NCBI GenBank assembly: GCA_028277185.1
Contig: JANQGQ010000012.1
Span: 310,001-374,000, forward strand
DNA length: 64,000 nucleotides
Origin: Woeseiaceae bacterium
GTDB lineage: Bacteria; Pseudomonadota; Gammaproteobacteria; Steroidobacterales; Woeseiaceae
Direction: 5' to 3'
The notes under the pieces were generated by a model. The model made no database searches and was not told the DNA's origin. It saw nothing but the letters and a program-made list of their open reading frames with translations. Shown here piece by piece: positions 34,301-42,300 of this stretch. The translations under genes were made by a program, and so were the position numbers. Position 1 is the stretch's first letter. Each line of letters begins with the position of its first letter.

Positions 34301-34440
34301 GCTACGCAAAGAGCGAAATCAGCGGCGGCTTCATCGGCTCGATCGACGTCTACGCTTACCGGATGCCGATCGCGCCGGAACCCGTCGAGCCCGGAGCGCA
34401 AGCCGAGGTCGCGGCGCAGGTCAGCGAGGTGGCACGGTGA
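31354..34440 (+). CDS. Large TPR lipoprotein
   Basis: A 1028-residue lipoprotein. MNRLPIAIAALALAACSS carries a lipobox with Cys16. After a low-complexity Ala/Thr/Ser region (about 80-165) the protein is a long series of TPR-like repeats: YPNYEYIDQVYYQMTRAYEELGRTDEAVEVMERLIAEHPGSKYLDEVYFRRGEYFFVRKRYLDAEESY is one clear pair, and more follow to near residue 950. Length and repeat content resemble AgmK/GltI-like giant TPR proteins, which are known parts of the Myxococcus Glt complex. It probably bridges inner and outer membrane partners. Start and stop overlap both neighbours (ATGA and GTGA). Confidence 0.8.
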   Translation: MNRLPIAIAALALAACSSTVEQSGTLAELDTVEADLDEIYLEDSLERAADSYRRYLAETEESELTPEAMRRLADLQLEREYGVIGPTRPTGGSSRPAMQAPETARRDAAAGAVIGTRTASAANTADARESDSDFEARASERDALLSADAGYTAELPPGETVEVPSGPLEAIETYKKILATYPNYEYIDQVYYQMTRAYEELGRTDEAVEVMERLIAEHPGSKYLDEVYFRRGEYFFVRKRYLDAEESYAAITRRGASSDYYELALYKLGWSLYKQEMYEEALHQYLAMLDYRAGSGFDFDSIDPEDEEHRVTDTFRVISLSFSNLGDADVVNEYFAKHGHRSYADKIYANLGEFYFAKLRYEDAASVYKSFTGLNPHHRASPYFSMRVIDIYAEAGFPQLVVEAKKEFAGTYAVDADYWTAIDIGSSEEVVGFLKTNLEDLANHYHALYQEELLEEERPGNFTEARRWYTQYIASFPTDEDTPPINYQLADLLLENGELNAAALEYERTAYEYGEHEQAAAAGYAAVYAHRQNLERTGESAEAAVRQATVASSLRFADTFPDHEQAAVVLGAAADDLYGMQEFEPAIAAARKLIDRYPDTDTGLVRSAWTVVAHSSIDIEAYPQAEQAYTNVLGLTAADDDSRPAIVDGLAASIYKQGEQSLAAEDYRAAADHFLRIRDVAPGSSIRTAAEYDAAAALIQVEDWGMASGVLEAFREEFPEHELNTEATKQLAFVYREDGQIERSASEHERMAAEADDPGFAREALLTAAELYDEAASMDNAIRVYLAYVDAYPRPLDLAAESRTRLAAIFEETGDTARYYEQLGEIVALDAAAGADRTDRSRVLAARAALVLAERRYEYFAELSLTLPFDESLKAKQARMDEALNAFEALVDYEVAEVTAAATYYIAEIYFGFSAALLESERPDGLSASETLDYDMALEEEAFPFEDRSIEVHEANYELLAAGIYNAWVQKSLDKLAGLMPARYAKSEISGGFIGSIDVYAYRMPIAPEPVEPGAQAEVAAQVSEVAR

Positions 34441-35075
34441 TTTCGCGTACCCGGGGACCCCGCGCAAGCGTCGCGGCGCCGTTGCTGACGGTGCTGGCGA
34501 TAACGGGCTGTGCGACGACCGAGACCCGCAGCGTACCGGCGCGTATCGAGACGGATGCGGCGACGGGATTCACGATCGTCGAGGAAGCCCGGGTCGGCAA
34601 CGACGTTCGCTCCGACTACGATCAGGCGGTAGCGCTGCTGGAGGGCGGCGCCGACGAGCGGGCCATAGCCGTACTCGAAGAAGTCGCGGCCAACGCTCCC
34701 GGACTGAGCGCGCCGCTCATCGATCTCGGCATCGCGCATCATCGCCGTGGCGAGCTCGAAGCGGCGGAGCACGCGCTCACGCGGGCGCTGGCCGTCAACC
34801 CGAATCACCCGATCGCGCTCAACGAGATCGGCATCGTGTATCGCAAGACCGGACGCTTCGACGAGGCCCGCCGCAGCTATGAGGCGGCACTGGCGGTTTA
34901 CGGCGGCTTCCACTACGCGCGCCGCAATCTGGCCGTGCTCTGCGATCTCTATCTTGCCGATCCCGAGTGCGCATTGCGGCACTACGAAGCCTACATGCAG
35001 ACCGTGCCGGGCGATGACGAAGTAACGATCTGGATCGCGGACGTCAAAAACCGGCTCGATCGGGTGACGCCATGA
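34437..35075 (+). CDS. Small TPR lipoprotein
   Basis: A 212-residue lipoprotein from a GTG overlapping the previous stop. The signal ends in the lipobox ITGC (Cys25). Residues about 60-200 hold four TPR-type helix pairs: YDQAVALLEGGADERAIAVLEEVAANAPG, APLIDLGIAHHRRGELEAAEHALTRALAVNPNHP, ALNEIGIVYRKTGRFDEARRSYEAALAVYGG and the last one around RRNLAVLCDLYLADPECALRHYEAYM. This resembles PilF/NlpI-like pilotins and the TPR lipoproteins near ExbB/ExbD in other clusters. Likely outer-membrane anchored (residue +2 after Cys is Ala, not Asp). Next gene starts within its stop. Confidence 0.8.
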   Translation: MISRTRGPRASVAAPLLTVLAITGCATTETRSVPARIETDAATGFTIVEEARVGNDVRSDYDQAVALLEGGADERAIAVLEEVAANAPGLSAPLIDLGIAHHRRGELEAAEHALTRALAVNPNHPIALNEIGIVYRKTGRFDEARRSYEAALAVYGGFHYARRNLAVLCDLYLADPECALRHYEAYMQTVPGDDEVTIWIADVKNRLDRVTP

Positions 35076-35452
35076 CGGTTCTGTACCGGATAGTTCTGCT
35101 GCTTGCGCTCGTGCCGTTTGCGTACGCGGACGAGAGCGGAAACGGCAGCGAAACTCAGACCGACAACGCCGGGGCGGAAGAGCCGGTGGCGCTTGCCGCA
35201 AACGACAGCGCTGCCGGCGATGCAGCGGTCGAAGAGTCCGGCGAAGACCCGGGTGCGCCGAAAACGCTGGCCGGCATGTCGATTCTGGGTAACGAGGAAG
35301 CGCCGAAATCGCTGGTCATCATTCCGTGGAAGGCGTCAGAGATCGGCGCCGATCTCGGCCTGGACGACGGTCTCGACGAACGTCCCAACCCGGTCGATCG
35401 GGACGTTTTCCTGCGGGAACTCGAATTTTACGAAATACGGTCGGGCGAATGA
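35072..35452 (+). CDS. Small exported acidic protein
   Basis: A 126-residue protein with signal peptide MTVLYRIVLLLALVPFAYA. The mature part is low-complexity and acidic for about 65 residues, then has a conserved-looking segment GMSILGNEEAPKSLVIIPWKASEIG and a C-terminus DRDVFLRELEFYEIR. No family recognised. The 'KSLVIIPWK' and 'RDVFLRELEFYE' pieces look like short interaction motifs of small proteins that occur in AgmX clusters. It closes the first tight gene run (overlap of 4 bases with the previous gene); 113 bases separate it from the ExbB gene. Confidence 0.6.
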   Translation: MTVLYRIVLLLALVPFAYADESGNGSETQTDNAGAEEPVALAANDSAAGDAAVEESGEDPGAPKTLAGMSILGNEEAPKSLVIIPWKASEIGADLGLDDGLDERPNPVDRDVFLRELEFYEIRSGE

Positions 35453-35565
35453 GGCCGCTGCCCGGACATAAGTCGCGAACGTGCGCTTGGTCACATTTCG
35501 CGCGAGACGCGGCCTCTATTCTTACGTCTCCGAATTGCGACATAAACGAGCATGAGGTTTAGGAC

Positions 35566-36282
35566 ATGAACACGATTTACTCCATTGTCGGATTTTTCGT
35601 ATCGGGGGGCATGTTTATGTACCCGATACTGTTGGTGTTCGCGGTCGGCCTGGCCGTCGCGATCGAGCGCTATTTCACGCTGTCGCTCGTTGCGCGGAAG
35701 AACCAGGAGGTCTGGAAGGAAATCCAGCCGCTGCTGGGCAAAGGCGAATTCGATCGCGCTTACAAGATGACGAGCAAGGACGACTCCACGATATCGCAGG
35801 TCCTGAGCATGGGCCTGTCCCTGCAGGGCGCCGTCAGGCGTCGTGAGGACATCGAGATTGCGATGGAAGAGAGCATGATGGAGATCGTGCCGCGGCTCGA
35901 AAAGCGCACGCCCTATGTGGCGCTATGTTCGAGCATCGCAACGCTCCTCGGGCTGCTCGGCACGATCATGGGCCTGATTCAGGCGTTCACGTCCGTCGCC
36001 AACGCCAATCCCGCCGAGAAGGCCGACCTGCTGTCGGCGAGTATCTCGGTGGCGATGAACACGACGGCGTTCGGTCTGATGGTGGCGATTCCGCTCCTGG
36101 TCGTGCACGCCGTGCTCGTCAGTAAGACCGGCGACATCGTCGACAGTCTCGAGATGGCGTCCGTGAAGGTCTTGAACGTCTTTTCGAAGCGTTCGCGGAG
36201 GCTGGCCGGAGAAGGCACCGATCGGGCCGACGCACCGGACACGGACCTCGACCTGGGTGACGAGGCGGTCGCACCGGCGTAG
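35566..36282 (+). CDS. MotA/TolQ/ExbB proton channel protein
   Basis: A 238-residue protein with three membrane segments (about 14-33, 116-139 and 165-186). The family signature is seen in RLEKRTPYVALCSSIATLLGLLGTIMGLIQAF and in SISVAMNTTAFGLMVAIPLLVVHAVL. It forms the proton-driven motor ring with the two ExbD proteins encoded next. A short acidic cytoplasmic tail (about 213-238) extends past the usual end. GAGG lies eight bases before the ATG. In Myxococcus gliding the equivalent is AglR; in TonB systems ExbB, so the cargo is set by the neighbours. Confidence 0.9.
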   Translation: MNTIYSIVGFFVSGGMFMYPILLVFAVGLAVAIERYFTLSLVARKNQEVWKEIQPLLGKGEFDRAYKMTSKDDSTISQVLSMGLSLQGAVRRREDIEIAMEESMMEIVPRLEKRTPYVALCSSIATLLGLLGTIMGLIQAFTSVANANPAEKADLLSASISVAMNTTAFGLMVAIPLLVVHAVLVSKTGDIVDSLEMASVKVLNVFSKRSRRLAGEGTDRADAPDTDLDLGDEAVAPA

Positions 36283-36284
36283 AC

Positions 36285-36782
36285 ATGGCCAGGCGGCATC
36301 ACTACAAGCGGCGGACCAAGGGGCCCGCGCACGAGATCGACGTCACCACTTTCCTAAACCTCATGGTGATTCTCGTGCCGTTCCTCCTGATCACGGCCGT
36401 GTTTTCGCGGTTGACGATCGTCGAACTCAACCTGCCGAGTTCGGCAGGCGGCGCCTCGGCGACGGAACAGGGGTTTCGCCCCGAAGTCATCGTCCGCGAA
36501 GGCAACATCGAGATTACCAACGGCTCGGTGACGATCGCGTCGATCCCCAAGGTCGACGACGAATACGATCTCGTGACGCTGCAGGACATGATGGTGTCGC
36601 TCAAGAAGGAGTATCCGGACCAGAACGCCGCCTCGGTCCTCATGGAGCGCATGATCCCGTACGACTATCTGATTCAGGTCATGGACGTCGTTCGCAGCGT
36701 CGAGATCGCCGTCGAGGGATCGGACAACGAGTACGAACTCTACGCGCTGTTCACCGAGATATCGGTTGGAGACGCGCCATGA
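36285..36782 (+). CDS. ExbD/TolR-family protein 1, channel Asp replaced by Asn
   Basis: A 165-residue ExbD/TolR protein starting 3 bases after the ExbB gene. One membrane helix (about 22-41) and a periplasmic domain ending in YDYLIQVMDVVRSVEIAV. The helix reads FLNLMVILVPFLL where canonical ExbD/TolR/MotB-like proteins have F-x-D-V-M: Asn25 stands at the position of the proton-carrying Asp. The second ExbD in this operon keeps it. The periplasmic part is longer than in classic ExbD. It likely forms a heterodimer with the second protein inside the ExbB ring. Confidence 0.88.
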   Translation: MARRHHYKRRTKGPAHEIDVTTFLNLMVILVPFLLITAVFSRLTIVELNLPSSAGGASATEQGFRPEVIVREGNIEITNGSVTIASIPKVDDEYDLVTLQDMMVSLKKEYPDQNAASVLMERMIPYDYLIQVMDVVRSVEIAVEGSDNEYELYALFTEISVGDAP

Positions 36783-36806
36783 GAACTTGCTCATGAGGGG
36801 CCGGCA

Positions 36807-37313
36807 ATGAGAAACACGCGCCGCATTCGCCGCATGTCGCGGAACCGCGTCAAGATCGGCAAGATGAATCTGACGTCGCTCATGGACGTCTTTACGATTC
36901 TCGTCTTCTTTCTGCTCGTAAACTCCGGTTCGGTGGAGATCATGGAGGCGCCGAAGACCGTCGTTCTTCCGGAGTCGAATGTCGAGGCCAAGCCCCGCGA
37001 GACCGTTGTCATCTTCATCAGCCCGGACGAAGTTCTCGTCCAGGGCCAGTCGGTCATCGCCGTGGCAGACATCCTCGAAAACGACTCGCTCACCGTCCAG
37101 CCGGTATCCGAGCGCCTCGGCGAGCTTGGGCAGAGCGTGCTGGGACCGAGCACCGCATTGGTAGCCGAAAGTCAGGAAGTGACGATCCTTGCCGACAGAA
37201 GCGTGCCGTTCGACGTCATTCGCAAGGTCATGTCGACGTGTACCGAGAGCGGCTACGAAAACGTATCGCTTGCCGTCGTCCAGAAATCGGCGACGCTTGC
37301 AACGGCGCGCTGA
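36807..37313 (+). CDS. ExbD/TolR-family protein 2, channel Asp present
   Basis: A 168-residue ExbD/TolR protein. Membrane helix at about 21-40 with NLTSLMDVFTILVFFLLV, so Asp27 is the expected proton-binding residue. The periplasmic domain ends with VTILADRSVPFDVIRKVMSTCTESGYENVSLAVV, the usual ExbD closing pattern. Basic N-terminus (MRNTRRIRRMSRNRVKIGK) faces the cytoplasm. The start at 36807 has GAGGGG upstream. Two unequal ExbD proteins with one ExbB is the arrangement of AglR-AglQ-AglS. Confidence 0.9.
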   Translation: MRNTRRIRRMSRNRVKIGKMNLTSLMDVFTILVFFLLVNSGSVEIMEAPKTVVLPESNVEAKPRETVVIFISPDEVLVQGQSVIAVADILENDSLTVQPVSERLGELGQSVLGPSTALVAESQEVTILADRSVPFDVIRKVMSTCTESGYENVSLAVVQKSATLATAR

Positions 37314-37328
37314 TCCGGAAGGCGGAAT

Positions 37329-38882
37329 GTGAGCTCATCCAACCCCAAAGACGACGGCGTACTGAGCGATAGCTCGTTCAGCGACGAGATCGAACGCGCC
37401 GATCGCATCCTCGATGAACTCGAGGAGCTGCGCGAAGGGACCGATGCGCGGCCCGATCAGCTGCATTTCGACGTACCGCAGAACACGGACATCTCCGACG
37501 ACGAACGCGCGATCCTGGAAGAGATCAGCCGCTCCGAAGCCGAGCTCGACGATCTCGAGGCGGCGCTCCGGGCAGCGGACGACCGGCTCATCGCACTCGA
37601 GCGCAAGCGCGAGCAATACGAGGCGCTGATGCGCGTCTGCGACGCCGTTGAGCGGCTCGAGTCGCTCGATGCAAGCAAGCTTTTCTGGGGCGGGGACGCC
37701 GGCGGCCAGCGGGCCGAACGGCTCGACCATGCACGGGCGGAGGTCGAGCGCTTCGAGGCCGAGGTCGAGGCCGCCGAACGCCACCGGCAGTCGATCCTTG
37801 CAGAGATCGACGAGCAGAACATCGAACTGGATTCCCTCGATACTCACCTCCGCGATGCCATGGAGGAGGAGGAGCGGCGCCGCGCCGAGTGGATCGTCGA
37901 GAACGAGCCGCGCGAACTCGCCTACCGCGAGCAGGTCATGCCGTGGGCGCGGGGCGAGGAAGAGGACAAGCGATTCCGAATGGCGCTTGCTGCGGCGCTG
38001 GTCATCGGACTCCTGCTCGGCTGGCTGCTGCCGCTGATCGATTTGCCGATTCCCCTTCGCGACAAGCTGACCGAAGTGCCCGAACGCGTCGCCAACGTCA
38101 TTCGCCAGGAACTGCCCGAGCCCGAGCCGGTCGCGCCGGTGCCCGAACCCCTGATCGAAGAAACGCCGCCCGAACCGGTCGAGCCCGAACAGCAGCTCGT
38201 CGAGGAGGCGATCGAAATGCCGACCGAGCAGCCGGCCGTCGTCGCGGACGTCGAGCAGCCGGGTGCCAGCGAGACGGCACAACCGAAGGGCATACTCGCC
38301 TTCCGCGAGAGCTTCGCTACCGCGGCGCTGGATCGGCCGAACGCCCGGCTCGGCTCACAGGCCCGCGTTCGCGCGGCCGGCGAGAGTTCGGTGGGCCGGC
38401 CCGAGCGCGCGATGGTCACGACGTCCGTGCCGGGCTCGAGCGGCGGCATCAATCTCTCGAACATCAGCCGCGACGTCGGCGGCGGCGGTCCGGGTATCGC
38501 CGGTGTAGAGGTCAGCCAGGTCGCCAGCACGATCGGCACCGGTACGGGCGAAGGTCCCGATCGCCCCTTGAGCGCCGGCCTGACGGCGGGCCGCACCGAC
38601 GAGGAAATCCAGATCGTCTTCGATCGCTACAAGGCGGCGCTGTACCGCTTGTACAACCGCGAGCTCCGTCGCGACCCGACGCTCCGCGGCCAGATCGTCC
38701 TTACGCTCACGATCGAACCGGACGGTTCCGTGTCGATGTGTGAAGTCCAGTCGTCGGACATGAATGCACCGGCGCTTGCCGAACAGGTCGTCAACCGCGT
38801 CCGCGGCTTCGACTTCGGCGCGAAGGAAGACATTGCGGCCGTGACGATCGTGTATCCGATCGATTTCCTGCCCGCGGGTTAG
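37329..38882 (+). CDS. AgmX/PglI C-terminal-domain protein (TonB-like)
   Basis: A 517-residue protein from a GTG with GGAAGGCGGA upstream. Cytoplasmic part, residues 1-215: acidic, with long coiled-coil helices. One membrane helix at about 218-236 (MALAAALVIGLLLGWLLPLI). Periplasmic part: Pro/Glu-rich stretch (262-288), Gly-rich region (about 370-420), then a C-terminal domain IQIVFDRYKAALYRLYNRELRRDPTLRGQIVLTLTIEPDGSV..., which matches the AgmX/PglI C-terminal (TonB-like) domain. This is the layout of GltG/GltJ, the proteins that couple the Agl motor to periplasmic partners in Myxococcus. Here it would transmit energy from the ExbB/ExbD ring to the TPR or outer-membrane proteins. Confidence 0.85.
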   Translation: MSSSNPKDDGVLSDSSFSDEIERADRILDELEELREGTDARPDQLHFDVPQNTDISDDERAILEEISRSEAELDDLEAALRAADDRLIALERKREQYEALMRVCDAVERLESLDASKLFWGGDAGGQRAERLDHARAEVERFEAEVEAAERHRQSILAEIDEQNIELDSLDTHLRDAMEEEERRRAEWIVENEPRELAYREQVMPWARGEEEDKRFRMALAAALVIGLLLGWLLPLIDLPIPLRDKLTEVPERVANVIRQELPEPEPVAPVPEPLIEETPPEPVEPEQQLVEEAIEMPTEQPAVVADVEQPGASETAQPKGILAFRESFATAALDRPNARLGSQARVRAAGESSVGRPERAMVTTSVPGSSGGINLSNISRDVGGGGPGIAGVEVSQVASTIGTGTGEGPDRPLSAGLTAGRTDEEIQIVFDRYKAALYRLYNRELRRDPTLRGQIVLTLTIEPDGSVSMCEVQSSDMNAPALAEQVVNRVRGFDFGAKEDIAAVTIVYPIDFLPAG

Positions 38883-38888
38883 CCCGAG

Positions 38889-38953
38889 GTATCAAAAAGG
38901 TGTCAGACTCCTTTTTGCTTAGAGCAAAAAGGAGTCTGACACCTTTTTGATAC
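38889..38953. repeat. 31-bp perfect inverted repeat, REP-like or terminator
   Basis: The two 31-base arms are exact reverse complements with only TAG between them. Each arm contains AAAAAGGTGTCAGACTCC followed by a T-run, which is itself an imperfect palindrome. It begins six bases after the stop of the AgmX/PglI gene. As RNA it would fold into a very long hairpin that could end transcription or protect the 3' end. The GTGTCAGACTCC-type core is familiar from dispersed REP-like elements linked to Y1 (RAYT) transposases in many proteobacteria; no transposase is in the window. Confidence 0.85.
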
Positions 38954-39193
38954 TGGCCGGATAATCGTGCTTTTGCGCGACACTCCTTGACATATATTCC
39001 TGTCGCCGCGCACAGACACCGTAACGCTTCTGTCAAATCCTCCGCCGGCCATCGGGCAGTGGCTGAAAGCCCCGTCGTTACTGGCTTCGAGCGTCTCGAA
39101 ACGCGCTCATTTCAGGCCGTCAAAGCTGTGACGCACATCACCCTTTCGCGGCGTGCGGTTCCTCATAGTCCGCGTACGCAAGAGGTCAGCTTC

Positions 39194-39217
39194 TGACAAA
39201 AGTTGTCACATCGTGAC
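39194..39217. promoter_or_regulatory. Overlapping palindromes upstream of giant surface gene
   Basis: TGACAAAAGTTGTCA (39194-39208, 6-base arms around AAG) overlaps GTCACATCGTGAC (39205-39217, 5-base arms around ATC). They lie about 90 bases before the start at 39305. They could be operator half-sites for an unknown regulator. No regulator gene is next to the cluster. Confidence 0.4.
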
Positions 39218-39304
39218 GGTTCGGGGCGCATAGGAAGCGCAAACCCGGATCGTCTTTACGAATCGCGAAGAGTGAACGAGCACAGGGAAGGCAGAAGTTT
39301 CACG

Positions 39305-42300
39305 ATGCCCCGGTTTTTCCGTAAACCCATCGAGCTTCCGGCTACCGGCGTAGCGGCCGGTCTGGCGGTCGGCTTGCTGCTGTTGGCAAACCCTGCCGCA
39401 GCGCAGATCATTCCTGCGAGTTGCCCGTCGAATCTCGACACCGTTAGCCTGATCGAGCACGACCTCTCGGCCAGCTTCTGCGAACTCTGCGAGGTCGGCA
39501 CCGTACGTCTGGTTATCGAGAACCCGTACCGGGCATCGGACGACGTCGACTTCACCGCGATCGTCGTCACCGAGAACCTGCAGGAATCCGGGTTGACCTA
39601 CGTCCCCGGCACTACGAGTTTCACGGGGAGCAACATAACGCCGCCGCTGCCGGTGGAGCCGGTCGTCACCGACACGAACGGCCGCTTGCTGACGTGGACG
39701 CTGCCGGCGGGTTTCACGATGGACGCACCGTCGGGGTTGGTAGGCAATACGCCGCGACTCACCATCGAGTTCGACGTGCGTCGCGCGGCCGCGCTCGGCG
39801 AAGAGGGCCTCGTCTCCGCGAATCGTGACATCAACGCAAGCGTCGAGTTCGCGCCGAGTTGCGACCTCACCTACCGCCACAGCGACGAAACCGGCAACGA
39901 CCCCTTGGCGCTGCGCGAGCCCGAGCCTGTGATCGTCAAGACCGGCCGCAATGTCGACGCGGGCCAGGGCGCGGCAAGCTATTCGGATCCGGTGTACGGC
40001 CACGAAAACGACGACGTCATCTGGCGCATCGAGGTCGTCAACAACGGCGAGGCGGATCTCCAGGATTTCCGTTTCGACGACGTCATGGACCCCGGCAACT
40101 ACGTCATCGACTACATCTGCGATTCCGAGGCCGACGCCAATTCGGCGGCGACCAACAACGGCACCGGTGACTGCCAGGCGACCGGTGGCGTCACGACGCT
40201 CAACGACGTGTCGGTCGCGGCTCTGTTCGGCGGCGGCGCGAACCCCTACATCGTCGCCCCGGCCGGCGGCAACGGGTTCTACTATCTCGTCGGCCGCGTC
40301 ACGGACTCGTGCACGAACCGCACGAACACCGTCTCCGACGTTCAGTGGGGCTGTCAGGTCGAGGCGCCGCCCGGCGGCATCAGCCAGACTTCCGGGCTGC
40401 TCACGGCCGGGGACGACGCGCTGCTGTCGACGCTGTCCCTCGCCAACACGCTGGACGTCGCCGTGGCGCTGACCGGCACGAACACCTCGCAGCCCATGGG
40501 CGGCAAGGGCACCGTGACGATCACGATCAGCAACAACACCGGCGGCACGATCATCGGCGGCGCGGGCGGCTTCCGGCTGCGCAACGTGCTGCCGGCCGAG
40601 TACGTCGTAGACCCGACCTTCGACCCGGTCGTGAGCATGGCGCCCGCCTACGGCAACGACTACCCTGGCATGCTCGACACCATTTCCTGGGACAACCCGG
40701 TCGCCGGGACCTACCCGACTCTCTCGACGACGGACCCGCTCGTGCCGCTGCAGAACACCGCGCCCGAGTTCACGATCACGAGCAGCGAGCCACACCCCGA
40801 TTTTCCCGCCGACCACGTCGACATGCTGCGCCACGGCGACGTGCTGACGATCACGTTCCGCACCGTGCTCATCGATCCGTCGTACTACGATCGCGAAGCT
40901 TATATCGACGTTCAGGAGGAACGCCCGGGCAGCGATCCGCCCAACACCGATCCGACCGAGTCTTTCGCGATCGCGAACCAGCTCGAGATCTGGTACGAGG
41001 AATTCTGTACCAGCACGGTGTACAACCGGACGTTCAACGACAACGATACGGCCAACCCCGAGGACATCGACCTCGGCATGATCGGCTCGCCGCTCGTCTA
41101 CATCCTCACCAATACGGACGTGCTGCCGCTCCGGGTAGACCTCAACAACAACGGCGGCCACGATGCCGACGATTACTTCGCCTACGTCACGTTCGGCGAG
41201 GCGATGACCGTCCAGACGGCGCCGGCCAGTTGCTCCGTCACGAGCAATCCTCCCGCATGGCCCGAGTGGCAGTTGCCCGTCGGTATTCCATCGACCGCGG
41301 CCGTGTACCAGTGCGATCCGGGCGTCGTCCCGGCCGGCGGGCAGCAGACCCTCGAGTTCGAAGTCGTCAAGAACACGGATGCAAGCGCCGACGATGACCT
41401 GACTTTCCGCGCCGACGTCATCGGCGAGATCACGCTGTCGGACGGCACGCCGCTGTGGTTCCCGACGCCGACCGTGCGCGGCGACGGCGAGCTGCCGCGC
41501 GCCAACGACTACACGGTCGATTCCCTGCGCGCGCGCGTCGTCGGCTATAACCTGTTGAAGAGCCAGCGAGGCGTCTGCAGCGAGAACAACCCGCCGCCGG
41601 CGACGCCGGACGTCGAGATCCAGATCGGCGAGGAATGCGATTTTGCCATCGAATCGGGTGGCTGGTTCGGCTTCGACACGCCGGGCTTCACCTACATCGC
41701 CGTCCAGGACATCCAGGTCGTCGACAACATCCCCGACGGCCAGGGCTACATCTCGTCGACCGACCCGTTCGCGCCGGGCTTCAGCACGGCGTCCATTCTG
41801 AACGTCTCGCTGAATCCGCCGCCCGCGCCGCTCGACGAAGCGCCGTTCGACTGGACGCACAACACGGTCGTGCCCGCGGAGCGGATCACCGAGAAAGACC
41901 ACTGGTTCCGGGTCGACGTCAAAACGCGGCTGCTGAACGACCCGGTCGACACGGTGGCGGCGCCGAACCAGCACGCCGATCCGAGCACGAACATCCTGAC
42001 CTCGACCTTCGAGGCCGTGTTCTTCAACCCGCTCACGAGCCTCGAGGAGGTCTACGAGCTCAGCCAGTCGACGATCGGCTATCCGCCGGAGTTCCGCCGG
42101 CGCGTGGACCTGACCGTAACCGAACCGCGCCTCGTGCTGACCAAGGAGGTCTGCAACGAGACGATCTACGGCACGGGCCCGGCGTGCACGAACTTCGTGC
42201 CGCTCGCGGACGACGGCGATGCGTTCGACACTTATATATGGCGCGTCAACGTAGCCAACGAAGCCGCGGCGGGCGGCGTAACCCGCGCCCCGGCTTACGA

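Larger units (their letters stand above)
38883..39304 (+). other. Intergenic gap between motor operon and giant surface gene
   Basis: 422 bases with no convincing gene. Contents: a 31-bp perfect inverted repeat at 38889-38953; a TTGACA at 38987-38992 with no good -10 partner at 16-18 bases; a pair of overlapping palindromes at 39194-39217. The gap separates the motor genes from the two surface genes on the same strand, so the latter may have their own promoter. Confidence 0.6.

Noticed and set aside
31291..34467. Long antisense frame opposite the large TPR lipoprotein gene
   Set aside because: Same composition effect; no recognisable protein features, while the plus-strand frame has a lipobox and TPR motifs.
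28928..38882. Plain Tol-Pal or TonB1 operon
   Set aside because: No TolA, TolB or Pal gene is present, there are two ExbD proteins, and the TonB-like protein has a long cytoplasmic coiled coil and an AgmX/PglI-type end.
38987..39010. TTGACA at 38987 as the promoter of the giant gene
   Set aside because: No acceptable -10 hexamer at 16-18 bases downstream, so it is not called as a promoter.
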